Positions 22,880 through 31,989 are shown, counted from the first letter of the stretch. The stretch is DNA of 39,196 nt from Andeanibacterium sp036384795 (GCA_036384795.1 DASVLP010000058.1:1-39196); one strand, 5' to 3'. Program-made: numbers and translations. Notes: a model not told the origin generated them from the sequence alone.

Positions 22880-24046
22880 TTAGCTCGCGAGCCCGACCAG
22901 CTGACTTTGATTGACCGAGCCGACGGCGGCCTTCAGCTCGTCGACGCTTGCCGCGCTGCCTTCGGCGGTGATCATGAAGCGGCTCGCGACTTGCTGGGTG
23001 ACCGAGCCGCTCGAGTTCGACTTGTCCCACTTCTCGCTTTGCAACTGGCCGTTCACCGAAGTGGTGCGTTCGTAGCCGTTGGCGTCTTCGTGGCTCGACT
23101 GAACCCCCAGCGCCGCGCCAAGCCCGGCGAGCGCGCCGAGCCCGGCCGAATCGACGATCTTGAGGCTGAACTGCTTGCCGTTCGCGGCGTAGGTGCCTTC
23201 GACGTCGGCGCCCATCGCACCGACCGCGTTGCTTTCGAGCGCGGTCCGCTGATAGGCGCCGATCGAGCCCGGCAGCAGCGCCTGCAGCTTTGCCGAATCG
23301 ACCGGCTTCACCTGGCCGTTCGCGGCTGCCTGCATGTTCTGGCTTGCCTGGTTGATCTTCGCGGAATCGATCGTGCCGACGCCCGGGACAGTCAGCGTGC
23401 CGCTTGCCGCGTCGTTCGCCGCGATCATGCCCGCTGGCCCGCCGCCGAACATTCCTGCGGCACTGCTCGCGATCGCGCCCGCGATGAAATAGAGCACGAT
23501 CGCGCAGATCACGGTGACTGCGGTGTACCCGACCGACTTCTCCGGCGGTACACCCATCATCGCGGGTGCGCCGAGATAGAACAAGTAGAGGCTATAGAGC
23601 CCGAGGATCGCCAGAATGCCCAGCATCGGGATCAACTGGAACACACCCGCCACCCATGCTGCGGTGAACGAATAGGCGCACAGCCTGAACGCGCGGGTGA
23701 AATCCTCCTTGCCGTCGAACTTGCTCGCGAGGAAGCTCGCGACCCACGAGATCAGGAAGATCGACACCAGGCTCAGCACGTAGGTGGTGATCGCGGTCGA
23801 GAGCCCGAACATCAGGCTCGGGCGGTAGCTGATCCACAGCGCATGGAAGCCGAACAACTGCATGCCGATGAACCCGCAGACGGGCCCGATCGCCGCGAGC
23901 GGCATCACATAGCGCGTGAAGACCCCCTGGACCGACTCGGTTTCGCTGGCGATCACCGGCCACTCCGCCTTCGGTGCCGTCAGGATCGCCTTGGCTCGGT
24001 TCGCGATCCCCGAGCTCGGGCTGCCGGGCGTGTCGAGATTATCCAT
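22880..24046 (-). CDS. Yip1 family membrane protein
   Basis: A 388-residue protein. A short N-terminal cytoplasmic stretch (MDNLDTPGSP..., with ILTAPKAEWPVIASE, the usual opening of bacterial Yip1-domain proteins) is followed by about five hydrophobic segments between residues 45 and 210. These include VMPLAAIGPVCGFIGMQLFG, LVSIFLISWVASFLAS and VTVICAIVLYFIAGAIASS. Beyond about residue 215 comes a soluble, Ala/Ser/Gln-rich tail of about 170 residues containing VDSAKLQALLPGSIGAYQRTALES. This tail resembles domains found on other alphaproteobacterial membrane proteins, but I cannot name it. Function unknown. The ATG at 24046 has AGAGGGGGA upstream; the longer frame to 24136 is not used. Divergent from dnaE. 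Confidence 0.85.
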   Translation of the reverse strand: MDNLDTPGSPSSGIANRAKAILTAPKAEWPVIASETESVQGVFTRYVMPLAAIGPVCGFIGMQLFGFHALWISYRPSLMFGLSTAITTYVLSLVSIFLISWVASFLASKFDGKEDFTRAFRLCAYSFTAAWVAGVFQLIPMLGILAILGLYSLYLFYLGAPAMMGVPPEKSVGYTAVTVICAIVLYFIAGAIASSAAGMFGGGPAGMIAANDAASGTLTVPGVGTIDSAKINQASQNMQAAANGQVKPVDSAKLQALLPGSIGAYQRTALESNAVGAMGADVEGTYAANGKQFSLKIVDSAGLGALAGLGAALGVQSSHEDANGYERTTSVNGQLQSEKWDKSNSSGSVTQQVASRFMITAEGSAASVDELKAAVGSVNQSQLVGLAS

Positions 24047-24143
24047 GTTGTTCCCCCTCTTGGTGTTACAAAACCGCCTCTTTTCCCCAGCGGCCAATAT
24101 CTCCCAACTTGATCGAAGGCGGCGAGCATAACACATTAAACAG

Positions 24144-27100
24144 ATGTCGCACGTGCCTTTCGTACCCTTGCGGGTGCTGTCTTCCTATTCGATGCTCGAA
24201 GGGGCGATCGACCCGAAGGCGATCGCGCGTCTCGCCAAGGAGCGCGGGTTTCCGGCGATCGCGATCTGCGACCGTAACGGGCTTTACGGCACCGTGCCGT
24301 TCGCCGCCGCGTGCCGCGAACAGGGGGTGCAGCCGATCGTCGGCGCGCTGCTCGGCGTCGCGCGCGAGGACGACGGAACGCAGGTCGATTACCTGCCGCT
24401 CTACGTGCAGGACGAGGCGGGGTGGGAGAACCTCTGCCACCTGGTGAGCCGTGCGCATCTGGAGCGGCCGTTGGAGCTCGAGCCCCACGTTGCGTTGGCG
24501 GATCTTCACGGCCGCACCGACGGCCTGATCGCGTTGAGCGGCGCGGGGGAGGGCGCGGTGACGCGGCTCTACGCCGACGGGCGAACCGCGGCGGCCGAGG
24601 ACTATGCCGAACGGCTGATGCGCCTGTTTCCCGGCCGGCTCTACATCGAGATCGCCCGGCGCGACGACCCCGTCGAGGACGCCGCCGAAGACGCGCTGAT
24701 CGAGCTGGCGTATGCCCGCGACTTGCCGCTCGTCGCGACAAACCCGGCGAATTACGGCGATCCGGGCTTCCACGCCGCGCACGACGCGATGTTGTGCATC
24801 GCCAACTCGACCCATCTCGATGCCGCCGAGCGCACGCGCTCTTCGCCCGAGGCATGGGTCAAGTCCGGGCCGATGATGGAGGAACTGTTCGAGGACCTGC
24901 CCGAGGCGACCGCGAACACGCTCGTGATCGCGCAGCGCTGCGCCTACGCGCCGCCGAAGCGCAATCCGATCCTGCCCAGTCTTGCGGGCGATGCCGAAGG
25001 CGAGGCGCGGATGCTGGCGGAGGACGCGCGCGCAGGGCTTGCCTTGCGGCTCGAGGCCTACGGCCCGCTGCCCGAGGAAGAGCTGAAAGTCTATCAGGAC
25101 CGGCTCGCGTTCGAGATCGACGTGATCGTGAAGATGGGCTTTCCCGGCTACTTCCTGATCGTCGCCGACTTCATCAAATGGGCGAAGGAGCAGGGCATCC
25201 CCGTCGGGCCGGGGCGCGGCTCGGGCGCGGGCTCGCTGGTCGCCTGGTCGCTGACCATCACCGACCTCGACCCGATCCGGCTCGGCCTGATTTTCGAACG
25301 CTTCCTGAACCCCGAGCGCGTGTCGATGCCCGACTTCGACATCGACTTCTGCGAAACCCGCCGGGGCGAGGTGATCCGCTATGTCCAGGGCAAGTACGGC
25401 ACCGACCACGTCGCGCAGATCATCACGTTCGGCAAATTGAAGGCCCGGGCGGTGCTGCGCGATTGCGGGCGCATCCTGCAGATGAGCTACGGCCATGTCG
25501 ACCGGCTGTGCAAACTGGTGCCGAACCACCCGGCGGACCCGTGGACCCTGCCGCGCGCGCTGAACGGTGTCGCCGAGTTCCGCCGCGAGTACGAGCGCGA
25601 CGACGACGTGAAGCGGCTTGTCGACCTCGCGATGCAGCTCGAAGGCCTGCCGCGCAACAGCTCGACCCACGCGGCCGGCGTGGTGATCGGCGATCGGCCG
25701 CTTGCCCAGCTCGTGCCGCTCTACCGCGATCCGCGGTCGGACATGCCGGTGACGCAGTTCGACATGAAGTACGTCGAATTGTCCGGCCTGGTGAAGTTCG
25801 ACTTCCTCGGCCTCAAGACCCTGTCGGTGCTGCGCAAGGCGGTGGACCTGCTCGCCCGGCGCGGGATCGAGATTGATCTCGCTCGCCTGCCGTGGGACGA
25901 TCCGGCGGTGTTCGCGCTGCTCCAGCGCGGCGACACCATCGGCGTGTTCCAGGTGGAATCGGAAGGCATGCGCCGCACGCTGTCGGCGGTAAAGCCGACG
26001 GTGTTCGAGGACATCGTCGCGCTCAACGCGCTCTACCGGCCGGGCCCGATGGACAACATCCCGCTGTTCGGACGGCGCAAGAACGGCGAGGAGGCGATCG
26101 AGTACCCCCATCCCAAGCTCGAGGGCATCCTGAAGGGCACCTACGGGATCATCGTCTACCAGGAACAGGTAATGCAAGCCGCGCAGCTGCTCGCCGGCTA
26201 CTCGCTGGGCGAGGCCGACCTGCTGCGGCGGGCGATGGGCAAGAAAGTCCAGGCCGAGATGGACGCCCAGCGCCAGCGGTTCATCGACGGCTGCAAGGAA
26301 GCGTCGGGGATTGACGCGAAGAAGGCCAACGAGCTGTTCGACTTGATCGACAAGTTCGCCGGTTACGGCTTCAACAAGAGCCACGCGGCGGCCTATGCGC
26401 TGCTCACATACCATACCGCCTGGCTCAAGGCGCACTATCCGCACGAGTTCTACGCCGCCTCGATGTGCTTTGACATGCACCAGTCGGAGAAACTGTCGGT
26501 ATTCGTCGACGACATGCGGCGCAACGGCATCGCGCTCGCGGGTCCGGACATCAACATGTCCGAAGCCGAGTTCACCGTCGAGCAGACCGACGAAGGGCAC
26601 CAGGTGCGCTATGCGCTCGCCGGCATCCGCAACGTCGGCGAGAAGGCGATGGACGCGATCGTCGCCGAGCGCGAGGCGAATGGGGCGTTCGCCGGCCTGG
26701 AGGACCTGTTCCGCCGCCTGCCGGCGGGCGCGATGAACCGCCGCCAGCTCGAGGCGCTCGCCGGCGCCGGTGCGTTCGACGGGCTCGAGCCGAACCGCGC
26801 TCTGGTCTTCGCGAACGCCGAGATGCTGATGGCGGTAACCGACACGGCGCTGCGCGAGAAGGAAAGCGGGCAGGGCGGCCTGTTCGGTGGGGACGATCAC
26901 GCCGAGCCCGCGCTGCGTCTCGCGGAGGCCAAGCCGTGGACCCGCGCCGAGCAAATGGCGGCCGAACGCGAAAACTTCGGGTTCTACTTCGCCGCGCACC
27001 CGGTCGAGGAATATCGTGCGGTCGCATCGGCGAATGGCGCGATGAGCTACGCCAGCCTGATGGAATCGGGCGTGCCCGGTGGCGGGCGGCGTCAAGCGAT

Positions 27101-27620
27101 GATGGCGGCGCTGGTCGAAAACGTGAACCGCGGCAAGACCAAGCGCGGCCACGATTTCATTCGCGCGGACTTCTCCGACAGCTCTGGCCAGTTCGCCGCG
27201 GCGTGCTTCGAGGAAGCGCTGGTCGAGCCGTTCCAGCGCTGGGCGGCCGACGGCACCTGTGTGCTGCTGACGGTCGAGCTCGACGCGCCGAGCCCTGACG
27301 AGCCGCCGCGCGTCACCGTGCGCGGCGCGCGGCCGCTGGCGGAAGTCTCCGCCAATGTGCGGATGCTGCTGACCCTCGAAGCCAGCGAACCCGCTGCGCT
27401 GGCGGCGCTGCGGCTGCTGCTGGTGCCGTCCGAGCAAGCCAAGGGCGAAGTGCTCGCCCGCCTGCACACGGGGGAAGGCCGCGACCCGCTGGTGCGGCTT
27501 GGCAGCCACTTCGTGCTCGACGGCGAACTGGCCGAGCGGATCCAGGAGATCCCCGGCATCGCGCAAGTCTCGCTGCGGGCAAAGCCGCAAGGCGGAGCGA
27601 ACCTGCGGCTGGTGGCTTAG
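24144..27620 (+). CDS. dnaE: DNA polymerase III subunit alpha (DnaE1)
   Basis: The replicative polymerase catalytic subunit, 1158 residues, within the normal DnaE1 range. The catalytic aspartates are in PDFDIDF (about residues 395-401), and the SRGSGAGS-like loop appears as GPGRGSGAGSLVAW. Finger and duplex-binding motifs NALYRPGPM and YQEQVMQ follow, with a helix-hairpin-helix and OB-fold in the last 250 residues. The N-terminal PHP domain begins VPLRVLSSYSMLEGA, where the histidines that bind metal in active PHP domains are replaced, so proofreading there is unlikely. It is not the error-prone DnaE2/ImuC type, judging by length and by the absence of imuA/imuB neighbours. Confidence 0.97.
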   Translation: MSHVPFVPLRVLSSYSMLEGAIDPKAIARLAKERGFPAIAICDRNGLYGTVPFAAACREQGVQPIVGALLGVAREDDGTQVDYLPLYVQDEAGWENLCHLVSRAHLERPLELEPHVALADLHGRTDGLIALSGAGEGAVTRLYADGRTAAAEDYAERLMRLFPGRLYIEIARRDDPVEDAAEDALIELAYARDLPLVATNPANYGDPGFHAAHDAMLCIANSTHLDAAERTRSSPEAWVKSGPMMEELFEDLPEATANTLVIAQRCAYAPPKRNPILPSLAGDAEGEARMLAEDARAGLALRLEAYGPLPEEELKVYQDRLAFEIDVIVKMGFPGYFLIVADFIKWAKEQGIPVGPGRGSGAGSLVAWSLTITDLDPIRLGLIFERFLNPERVSMPDFDIDFCETRRGEVIRYVQGKYGTDHVAQIITFGKLKARAVLRDCGRILQMSYGHVDRLCKLVPNHPADPWTLPRALNGVAEFRREYERDDDVKRLVDLAMQLEGLPRNSSTHAAGVVIGDRPLAQLVPLYRDPRSDMPVTQFDMKYVELSGLVKFDFLGLKTLSVLRKAVDLLARRGIEIDLARLPWDDPAVFALLQRGDTIGVFQVESEGMRRTLSAVKPTVFEDIVALNALYRPGPMDNIPLFGRRKNGEEAIEYPHPKLEGILKGTYGIIVYQEQVMQAAQLLAGYSLGEADLLRRAMGKKVQAEMDAQRQRFIDGCKEASGIDAKKANELFDLIDKFAGYGFNKSHAAAYALLTYHTAWLKAHYPHEFYAASMCFDMHQSEKLSVFVDDMRRNGIALAGPDINMSEAEFTVEQTDEGHQVRYALAGIRNVGEKAMDAIVAEREANGAFAGLEDLFRRLPAGAMNRRQLEALAGAGAFDGLEPNRALVFANAEMLMAVTDTALREKESGQGGLFGGDDHAEPALRLAEAKPWTRAEQMAAERENFGFYFAAHPVEEYRAVASANGAMSYASLMESGVPGGGRRQAMMAALVENVNRGKTKRGHDFIRADFSDSSGQFAAACFEEALVEPFQRWAADGTCVLLTVELDAPSPDEPPRVTVRGARPLAEVSANVRMLLTLEASEPAALAALRLLLVPSEQAKGEVLARLHTGEGRDPLVRLGSHFVLDGELAERIQEIPGIAQVSLRAKPQGGANLRLVA

Positions 27621-27631
27621 GCAAGGCGCGA

Positions 27632-27704
27632 GCTCCTGCGAAGGCAGGAGCCGCCCGCCGCCAGCACCGCGCCGATGGGCGGAGGTCCCTGCCTGCGCAG
27701 GGAC
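27632..27704. repeat. REP-like paired hairpins between dnaE and the radical SAM gene
   Basis: GCTCCTGC-GAAG-GCAGGAGC (27632-27651) and GTCCCTGC-CTGC-GCAGGGAC (27685-27704), each an 8-bp perfect stem, flank a CCGCCC/GGGCGG centre. The layout matches the type-2 elements at 15010 and 16414, although the stem sequences differ. It lies between convergent genes and might help end transcription, but no T-run follows. Confidence 0.65.
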
Positions 27705-27714
27705 TCACACCCTC

Positions 27715-28809
27715 TCACAGCAACCGCATTTGTCCATCCAGGCTCGGCGGCACGAACTTCGAGCAGTCCACCGCGAGCCGCTCGTTCGCGATCCCATAGC
27801 GCCTGCACGCCACCCGAAACCGCGTGCGCAGCAATTCGGCGAACGCGCCTTGCGGCTGGTTGCGGGTAAAGAACCCGGGATCGTTGTCGCGCCCGCCGCG
27901 GGCTTCGCGGATGATCGCCATCACTTTTCCGGCGCGGTCGGGGAAGTGCGTCGCCAGCCATTCGCGGAACAGCGGCGCGACCTCATGCGGCAAGCGGACC
28001 AGGATCCAGCTCGCGCTGCGGACCCCGAGTGCGGCGGCGCGCTCGACGATCCCTTCCATGAACTCGTCGGTGATCGCCGGGATCACCGGCGCGACCGACA
28101 CGTGCGCCGGCACCCCCGCTTCGACCAGCCTGCCAAGCGCCGCGATGCGCTTCAGCGGCGCGGCGGCGCGCGGCTCCAGCTTGCGCGACAGCTCGGCATC
28201 GAGGCTCGTCACCGAGATCGACACCATCGTCAGCTTGTGCCGGGCCATCTCCGCGAGAAGGTCGAGATCGCGCAGCACCCGGTCGGACTTGGTGGTGATG
28301 ATGGCCGGGTGGCGCGTCTCGAGGCACAGCTCGAGGATCGACCGGGTGATCCGGTAACGTCCCTCGATCGGCTGGTAGGGATCGGTGTTGGTGCCCATCG
28401 CGATCGGCCGCGGCGTATAGCCGCGTTTCGCCAACGTCTTGCGCAGCAGTTCGGCGGCTTGGGGCTTCACGAACAGCTTGGTCTCGAAGTCGATCCCGGG
28501 CGAGAGATCGTGATAGGCATGGGTCGGCCGGGCGAAGCAGTAGATGCAGCCGTGCTCGCATCCACGGTAGGCATTGATCGAGCGGTCGAAGCCGATGTCC
28601 GGCGATTGGTTGAAGGTGAGGATCGTCTTCGGATGCTCTTCCGTCACCGTTGTCCGCAACGGCGGAGGCATGCCGTCGAGTGCTTCTGCGGCGTCGCGCC
28701 AATCGCCGTCGGTCTCGCGCGCGGCTAGGTTGAAGCGCTGCGGCGCCGCGCCGGACTGGGCGCCCCTGCCTTTGATCTTGGGGCCGGGGATTGTCGGGGA
28801 ATCGGCCAT
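27715..28809 (-). CDS. Radical SAM protein, PA0069 family (SplB-like)
   Basis: A 364-residue radical SAM enzyme with the 4Fe-4S motif CEHGCIYC (Cys84, Cys88, Cys91; a CX3CX2C motif). It also has the GTNTDPYQPIE segment and ITTKSDRVLRDLDLLAEM, typical of the PA0069/SplB-like group. The substrate is not known; the related SplB repairs spore photoproduct in DNA. The start at ATG 28809 (MADSPTIPGPKIKGRGAQ) matches relatives. Its upstream spacer carries a LexA-type GAAC-N7-GAAC site 25-39 bases before the start codon, overlapping a possible -35 TTGTTA. That suggests induction by DNA damage. It converges on dnaE. Confidence 0.9.
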   Translation of the reverse strand: MADSPTIPGPKIKGRGAQSGAAPQRFNLAARETDGDWRDAAEALDGMPPPLRTTVTEEHPKTILTFNQSPDIGFDRSINAYRGCEHGCIYCFARPTHAYHDLSPGIDFETKLFVKPQAAELLRKTLAKRGYTPRPIAMGTNTDPYQPIEGRYRITRSILELCLETRHPAIITTKSDRVLRDLDLLAEMARHKLTMVSISVTSLDAELSRKLEPRAAAPLKRIAALGRLVEAGVPAHVSVAPVIPAITDEFMEGIVERAAALGVRSASWILVRLPHEVAPLFREWLATHFPDRAGKVMAIIREARGGRDNDPGFFTRNQPQGAFAELLRTRFRVACRRYGIANERLAVDCSKFVPPSLDGQMRLL

Positions 28810-28833
28810 TCCCGCAGGCTATCGGGCGTACGA

Positions 28834-28848
28834 GAACATAACAAGAAC
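28834..28848 (-). promoter_or_regulatory. LexA-type SOS box before the radical SAM gene
   Basis: GAAC at 28834-28837 and GAAC at 28845-28848, separated by exactly seven bases (ATAACAA). This is the alphaproteobacterial LexA operator GTTC-N7-GTTC read on the minus strand, the direction of the downstream gene. It overlaps a possible promoter with TTGTTA and, 17 bases on, TAGCCT. LexA binding would repress the gene until DNA is damaged. Confidence 0.65.
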
Positions 28849-28911
28849 ATTTTGGCTAGCTGAGCGAGGTTTCAAAAGCTGAACAAGGAGTGCTGCCCTC
28901 CGCCGGGGGCG

Positions 28912-29451
28912 TCACTTTTCCCTGAGGCGCGGCATCAACTCGACGAAGTTGCAGGGCCGGTTGCGGCTGTCGAGCTGCTCGGCGAGGATCCCGTCCCAGC
29001 CGTCCTTCACCGCGCCGTTCGAGCCCGGCAGGGCGAACACGTAAGTTCCGCGCGACACGATCGCGCACGCGCGGCTCTGCACCGTCGAGGTGCCGATCGT
29101 CTGATAGCTGATCATCCGGAACAGCTCGCCGAAGCCGGGGATGTCGCGGCCGCCGCCGGCCTGCTTCACCCGCTCGAGCGCCTCGGGAGTCACGTCGCGG
29201 CCGGTGAGCCCGGTGCCGCCGGTGATGACCACCGCGTCGATCGCGGGATCCTCGATCCAGTTCTCGAGCCGGGCGGAGATCGTGCCCGCATCATCCTTCT
29301 CGATCGCACGAGCGGCGAGGCGGTGGCCGGCGGCCTCGATCCGTTCGGCCAGGATGTCGCCCGACGTGTCCTCGTCCGGCCCACGCGTGTCGGACACGGT
29401 CAGCAGGGCGAGATTGATCGGCTTGAATTCGCGCGCGGGGTCGACCGCCAC
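28912..29451 (-). CDS. moaB: Molybdenum cofactor biosynthesis protein B
   Basis: A 179-residue MoaB/MogA-fold protein. The adenylylation-site motifs are VSDTRGPDEDTSG (19-31), ITGGTGLTGRDVTPEAL (76-92) and LPGSNGAVKDGWD near the C-terminus. Members activate molybdopterin by adenylylation before metal insertion; in some species MoaB is redundant or inactive. It starts with GTG at 29451, one base after the stop of the lytic transglycosylase gene, so it is the third gene of an operon with no obvious functional link. No moaA, moaC or moeA lies in the window. MogA cannot be fully excluded, but the length favours MoaB. Confidence 0.92.
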   Translation of the reverse strand: MAVDPAREFKPINLALLTVSDTRGPDEDTSGDILAERIEAAGHRLAARAIEKDDAGTISARLENWIEDPAIDAVVITGGTGLTGRDVTPEALERVKQAGGGRDIPGFGELFRMISYQTIGTSTVQSRACAIVSRGTYVFALPGSNGAVKDGWDGILAEQLDSRNRPCNFVELMPRLREK

Positions 29452-29452
29452 G

Positions 29453-31231
29453 TCAGTTCTCGGCGACGGCGGTCAGGTAGACCCGACCCGAGCTGCTGCC
29501 CCCCGATTGTCCGGGGAACATCGGCCAATGATCCGCGGCGAGCGCCTGGCGGCTGGGCGAGCCGTCGCCGGCCTGCCGCTCGTACATCCAGTAATTGCGC
29601 ATCACGATCGCGACGTAGCTGCGGGTTTCCCAATACGGAATCGATTCCATGTAGAGCAGCGGATCGCCCTGGTCGTTCACCTGGCCGTTCCATTTGGTCA
29701 CCGGCGTCAGGCCCGCGTTGTAGGCGGCCATGACCTTGATCAGGCTTGCCTGGGTCACCGGGGAATCGCGCAGCATTTCGAGGTTTTCCTGCCCGAACGC
29801 GAGGTTGACCCGGGGATCCTTGAGATCGACGTCCGACGCATCGAGGTTGAGCCGCCCCGCGTGCTGACGCACGGTGATCGGGGTGATCTGCATCAGCCCG
29901 CGCGCGTTCGCCGGGCTTACCGCTGCAGTCTGGAAGCGCGATTCCTGCATGATGTGCGCATAGGCGAGCTCGGGATCGACCTGCCAGCCGTCGACCGGCT
30001 GCCACTTGGTGACCGGATAGCGTGCCGCGAGGTCGGCCTTGGCCCCCGGCGGGGCATTGTAGGCCATGTAGAGCTGCGCGGTCGGCAGGCCGAGCCCGCG
30101 CGCAAGGCGGGCGAGCGAGGCATAGTCGCTCGCATCGCCGATCCGCGCCTGGTGCAGCAGCACTTCGCTCGCGAGATCGTCCCGGCCGACTTCGCTGAGC
30201 TCGATCGCGACGCGCACGTTGTTGTCGTCCTTCAGACGGTCCCAATCGCCCCTGGCGAAATTCTGGCCGGCCGCGCGCTTGGGCAAGCTTGTGCCGAGCG
30301 CTTCGGCGGCGAGCATGCCGTACAGCGTCTCATCGAGCGCGGCCGCACGCTTTAGGCTGGTGGCGGCCTTCTCGGGCTCGCGACAGCGCACCGCGGCACG
30401 GTTCGCCCAGTACCATGACGCCGCGGTCAACTCGGGATTGGTGCTGTGCCCGGCGGCCCGTTCGAACCCGGCGAGCGAATTGACGCAATCGTTCTGGCGC
30501 CAGGCGGCAAGCCCGGCATTCCAGTCGCCCTCGGCCACCCAGGGGCCCGCGCCATCGGAAACGGTCTGCGCGAGCGCGAGCGAATCCGCGTCGCGGTTCT
30601 CGATGTAGTAGCTCCAGGCGACGCGCTCGCGCCATTCGGCGCGCGCTTCGGGGCTGAGCGCGGCATCGACCCCGTCGAGCAATTGGCGCGCCCCGTCGGG
30701 ATCATCGTTGGTGATCCGGTCGAGGATCGCCTGGCGCACGGTGTCGGGCATCGTGCCGTCGGCAACTGTCGCCGGGCGGGTGCGCTGCGGGCTGGCCGGC
30801 TGGCGGTAGAACGGCTGCTCGACAGGCAGTTGGGGAACGTCGGTCAAGCCGCGCTTGAGCCCAAGATTGACCAACTGCTGTGCCTGCGGCAGCGCGGTGC
30901 CGCCGTTCGCGAGCCATTGCTGGACTTGCCCCGCATCCACCTTGGGCGAATGCGCGGCGAGGTAATATTCGGCGAGCGCGACCTGGTGCAGCGGCCCGGT
31001 CGGGCGGTCGGCGAACATCTGCTGGACCTTCGTCCAGTCTTCCTTATCGATCGCGGCGAACAGGCTGCGGTAATAGTCGCGGTCGTTGCTGGAGAGCAGT
31101 GTTGGAATGGCGGCGCTTGGCTCCGCCCCGATCCTGCCGCTGTTCTCGGCCATCGCCGGCGCGGCTGCGGCGAGCGCGATGCCGCTCGCAAGCAGAGTCA
31201 GCGCGGCGCGCGAAGTGCGAAAAAGTCTCAC
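29453..31231 (-). CDS. Soluble lytic murein transglycosylase
   Basis: A 592-residue periplasmic protein with a Sec signal peptide (MRLFRTSRAALTLL... with AMA-E cleavage after residue 28). A long helical-repeat superhelix covers about residues 40-390, resembling the ring of Slt70. A C-terminal goose-lysozyme-like SLT domain follows. The catalytic glutamate is Glu430 in AHIMQESRFQ, then SPANARGLMQITP and VNLAFGQ..., all diagnostic. It cleaves peptidoglycan glycan strands with 1,6-anhydro-muramic acid formation. The start is GTG at 31231, overlapping the upstream glycosylase-like gene stop (GTGA), and moaB follows one base after the stop. Confidence 0.93.
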   Translation of the reverse strand: MRLFRTSRAALTLLASGIALAAAAPAMAENSGRIGAEPSAAIPTLLSSNDRDYYRSLFAAIDKEDWTKVQQMFADRPTGPLHQVALAEYYLAAHSPKVDAGQVQQWLANGGTALPQAQQLVNLGLKRGLTDVPQLPVEQPFYRQPASPQRTRPATVADGTMPDTVRQAILDRITNDDPDGARQLLDGVDAALSPEARAEWRERVAWSYYIENRDADSLALAQTVSDGAGPWVAEGDWNAGLAAWRQNDCVNSLAGFERAAGHSTNPELTAASWYWANRAAVRCREPEKAATSLKRAAALDETLYGMLAAEALGTSLPKRAAGQNFARGDWDRLKDDNNVRVAIELSEVGRDDLASEVLLHQARIGDASDYASLARLARGLGLPTAQLYMAYNAPPGAKADLAARYPVTKWQPVDGWQVDPELAYAHIMQESRFQTAAVSPANARGLMQITPITVRQHAGRLNLDASDVDLKDPRVNLAFGQENLEMLRDSPVTQASLIKVMAAYNAGLTPVTKWNGQVNDQGDPLLYMESIPYWETRSYVAIVMRNYWMYERQAGDGSPSRQALAADHWPMFPGQSGGSSSGRVYLTAVAEN

Positions 31232-31989
31232 GGGTTCCCGTCCGTCCAGTCCAGCCAGTCCTGCCAGAGCCGTTTGCGCGCCGAGGGCACCCTCAGCATG
31301 TGCTCGAGGCTTCTGGCAGCGAGCGCGCCGACGCTGCCCCGTTGTTGGTTAAAGTCGAGTGAATGTGCCGGTTTTTGCGGCGGATCGTGGCTCAGCAGAG
31401 ATATGACGTCCTGGCCGAACAGGATCACGCGTTCGGGCCGGGCGAGCTCGATGTGGTGGCGCAGCACCGCGTCGAGACCCGCCGCGCGCAGCTCGCGCCA
31501 ATCCGGCATCGGCGTGTGGCGCGGCAGCGCGGACGCGACATAGACCTGGGCTTCGTCGACCCCCGCGTTGCGCAGGAAGCTTGCAAGCAGCTTGCCCTGT
31601 TCGCCCGAAAGCAGACGCTCGCGGTCCTCGGCTTCGGGCTGGGGGACCAGCGCGAACACTTTCGCGCGTGCCGGGCCCCGCGGCGGGACGCGCGGGCGGG
31701 CGCCGCCCAAGTCGAGGCTGGGCTCCTCGAGCCACCACTGCGCGAACCCGGCGAGGTCGACCGGCCAGCCGGCAGGATCGCCGCCGATCACGGGCTTGGG
31801 CGGCGGCGCGGGCTTCGCCGGCATCGCAGTCGGCACGGAGGCGGGCGGTTCCGAGGCGGCGCGGCTTTGTGAGGTTTCGAGCCAGCTCGCGGGCTCGTCC
31901 GCAAACCCGCAATCGACCCCTGCCTCGCGCCACCATTCCTGCGCGGCGGCGAGCTGGTCGGCCAAACTCGATGAGGTGTCCCGCTCCAT
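31228..31989 (-). CDS. Degenerate uracil-DNA glycosylase superfamily protein
   Basis: A 253-residue protein. The C-terminal 150 residues align by pattern with family 4/5 uracil-DNA glycosylases: AKVFALVPQPEAEDRERLLSGEQGKLLASFLRNAGV, VYVASALPRHTP and ELARPERVILFGQDVISLL. Key features are missing. There is one cysteine in all (Cys27), so no 4Fe-4S cluster; the usual GEAPG-ED motif reads VPQPEAED; and the histidine motif near the end reads SLEHMLRVP instead of HPxxLLRNP. The N-terminal third is a Pro/Ala-rich linker with two WW-containing segments. Activity is doubtful. ATG at 31989 is chosen over the frame start at 32028. It overlaps the transglycosylase gene by four bases. Confidence 0.8.
   Translation of the reverse strand: MERDTSSSLADQLAAAQEWWREAGVDCGFADEPASWLETSQSRAASEPPASVPTAMPAKPAPPPKPVIGGDPAGWPVDLAGFAQWWLEEPSLDLGGARPRVPPRGPARAKVFALVPQPEAEDRERLLSGEQGKLLASFLRNAGVDEAQVYVASALPRHTPMPDWRELRAAGLDAVLRHHIELARPERVILFGQDVISLLSHDPPQKPAHSLDFNQQRGSVGALAARSLEHMLRVPSARKRLWQDWLDWTDGNP

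Noticed and set aside
24066..27590. A 1174-codon open frame on the minus strand opposite dnaE
   Set aside because: Low-complexity Arg/Leu/His-rich shadow of dnaE with no ribosome site or recognisable domain.
24144..27620. DnaE2/ImuC error-prone polymerase
   Set aside because: Length, motifs and lack of imuA-imuB or a LexA box upstream favour the replicative DnaE1.
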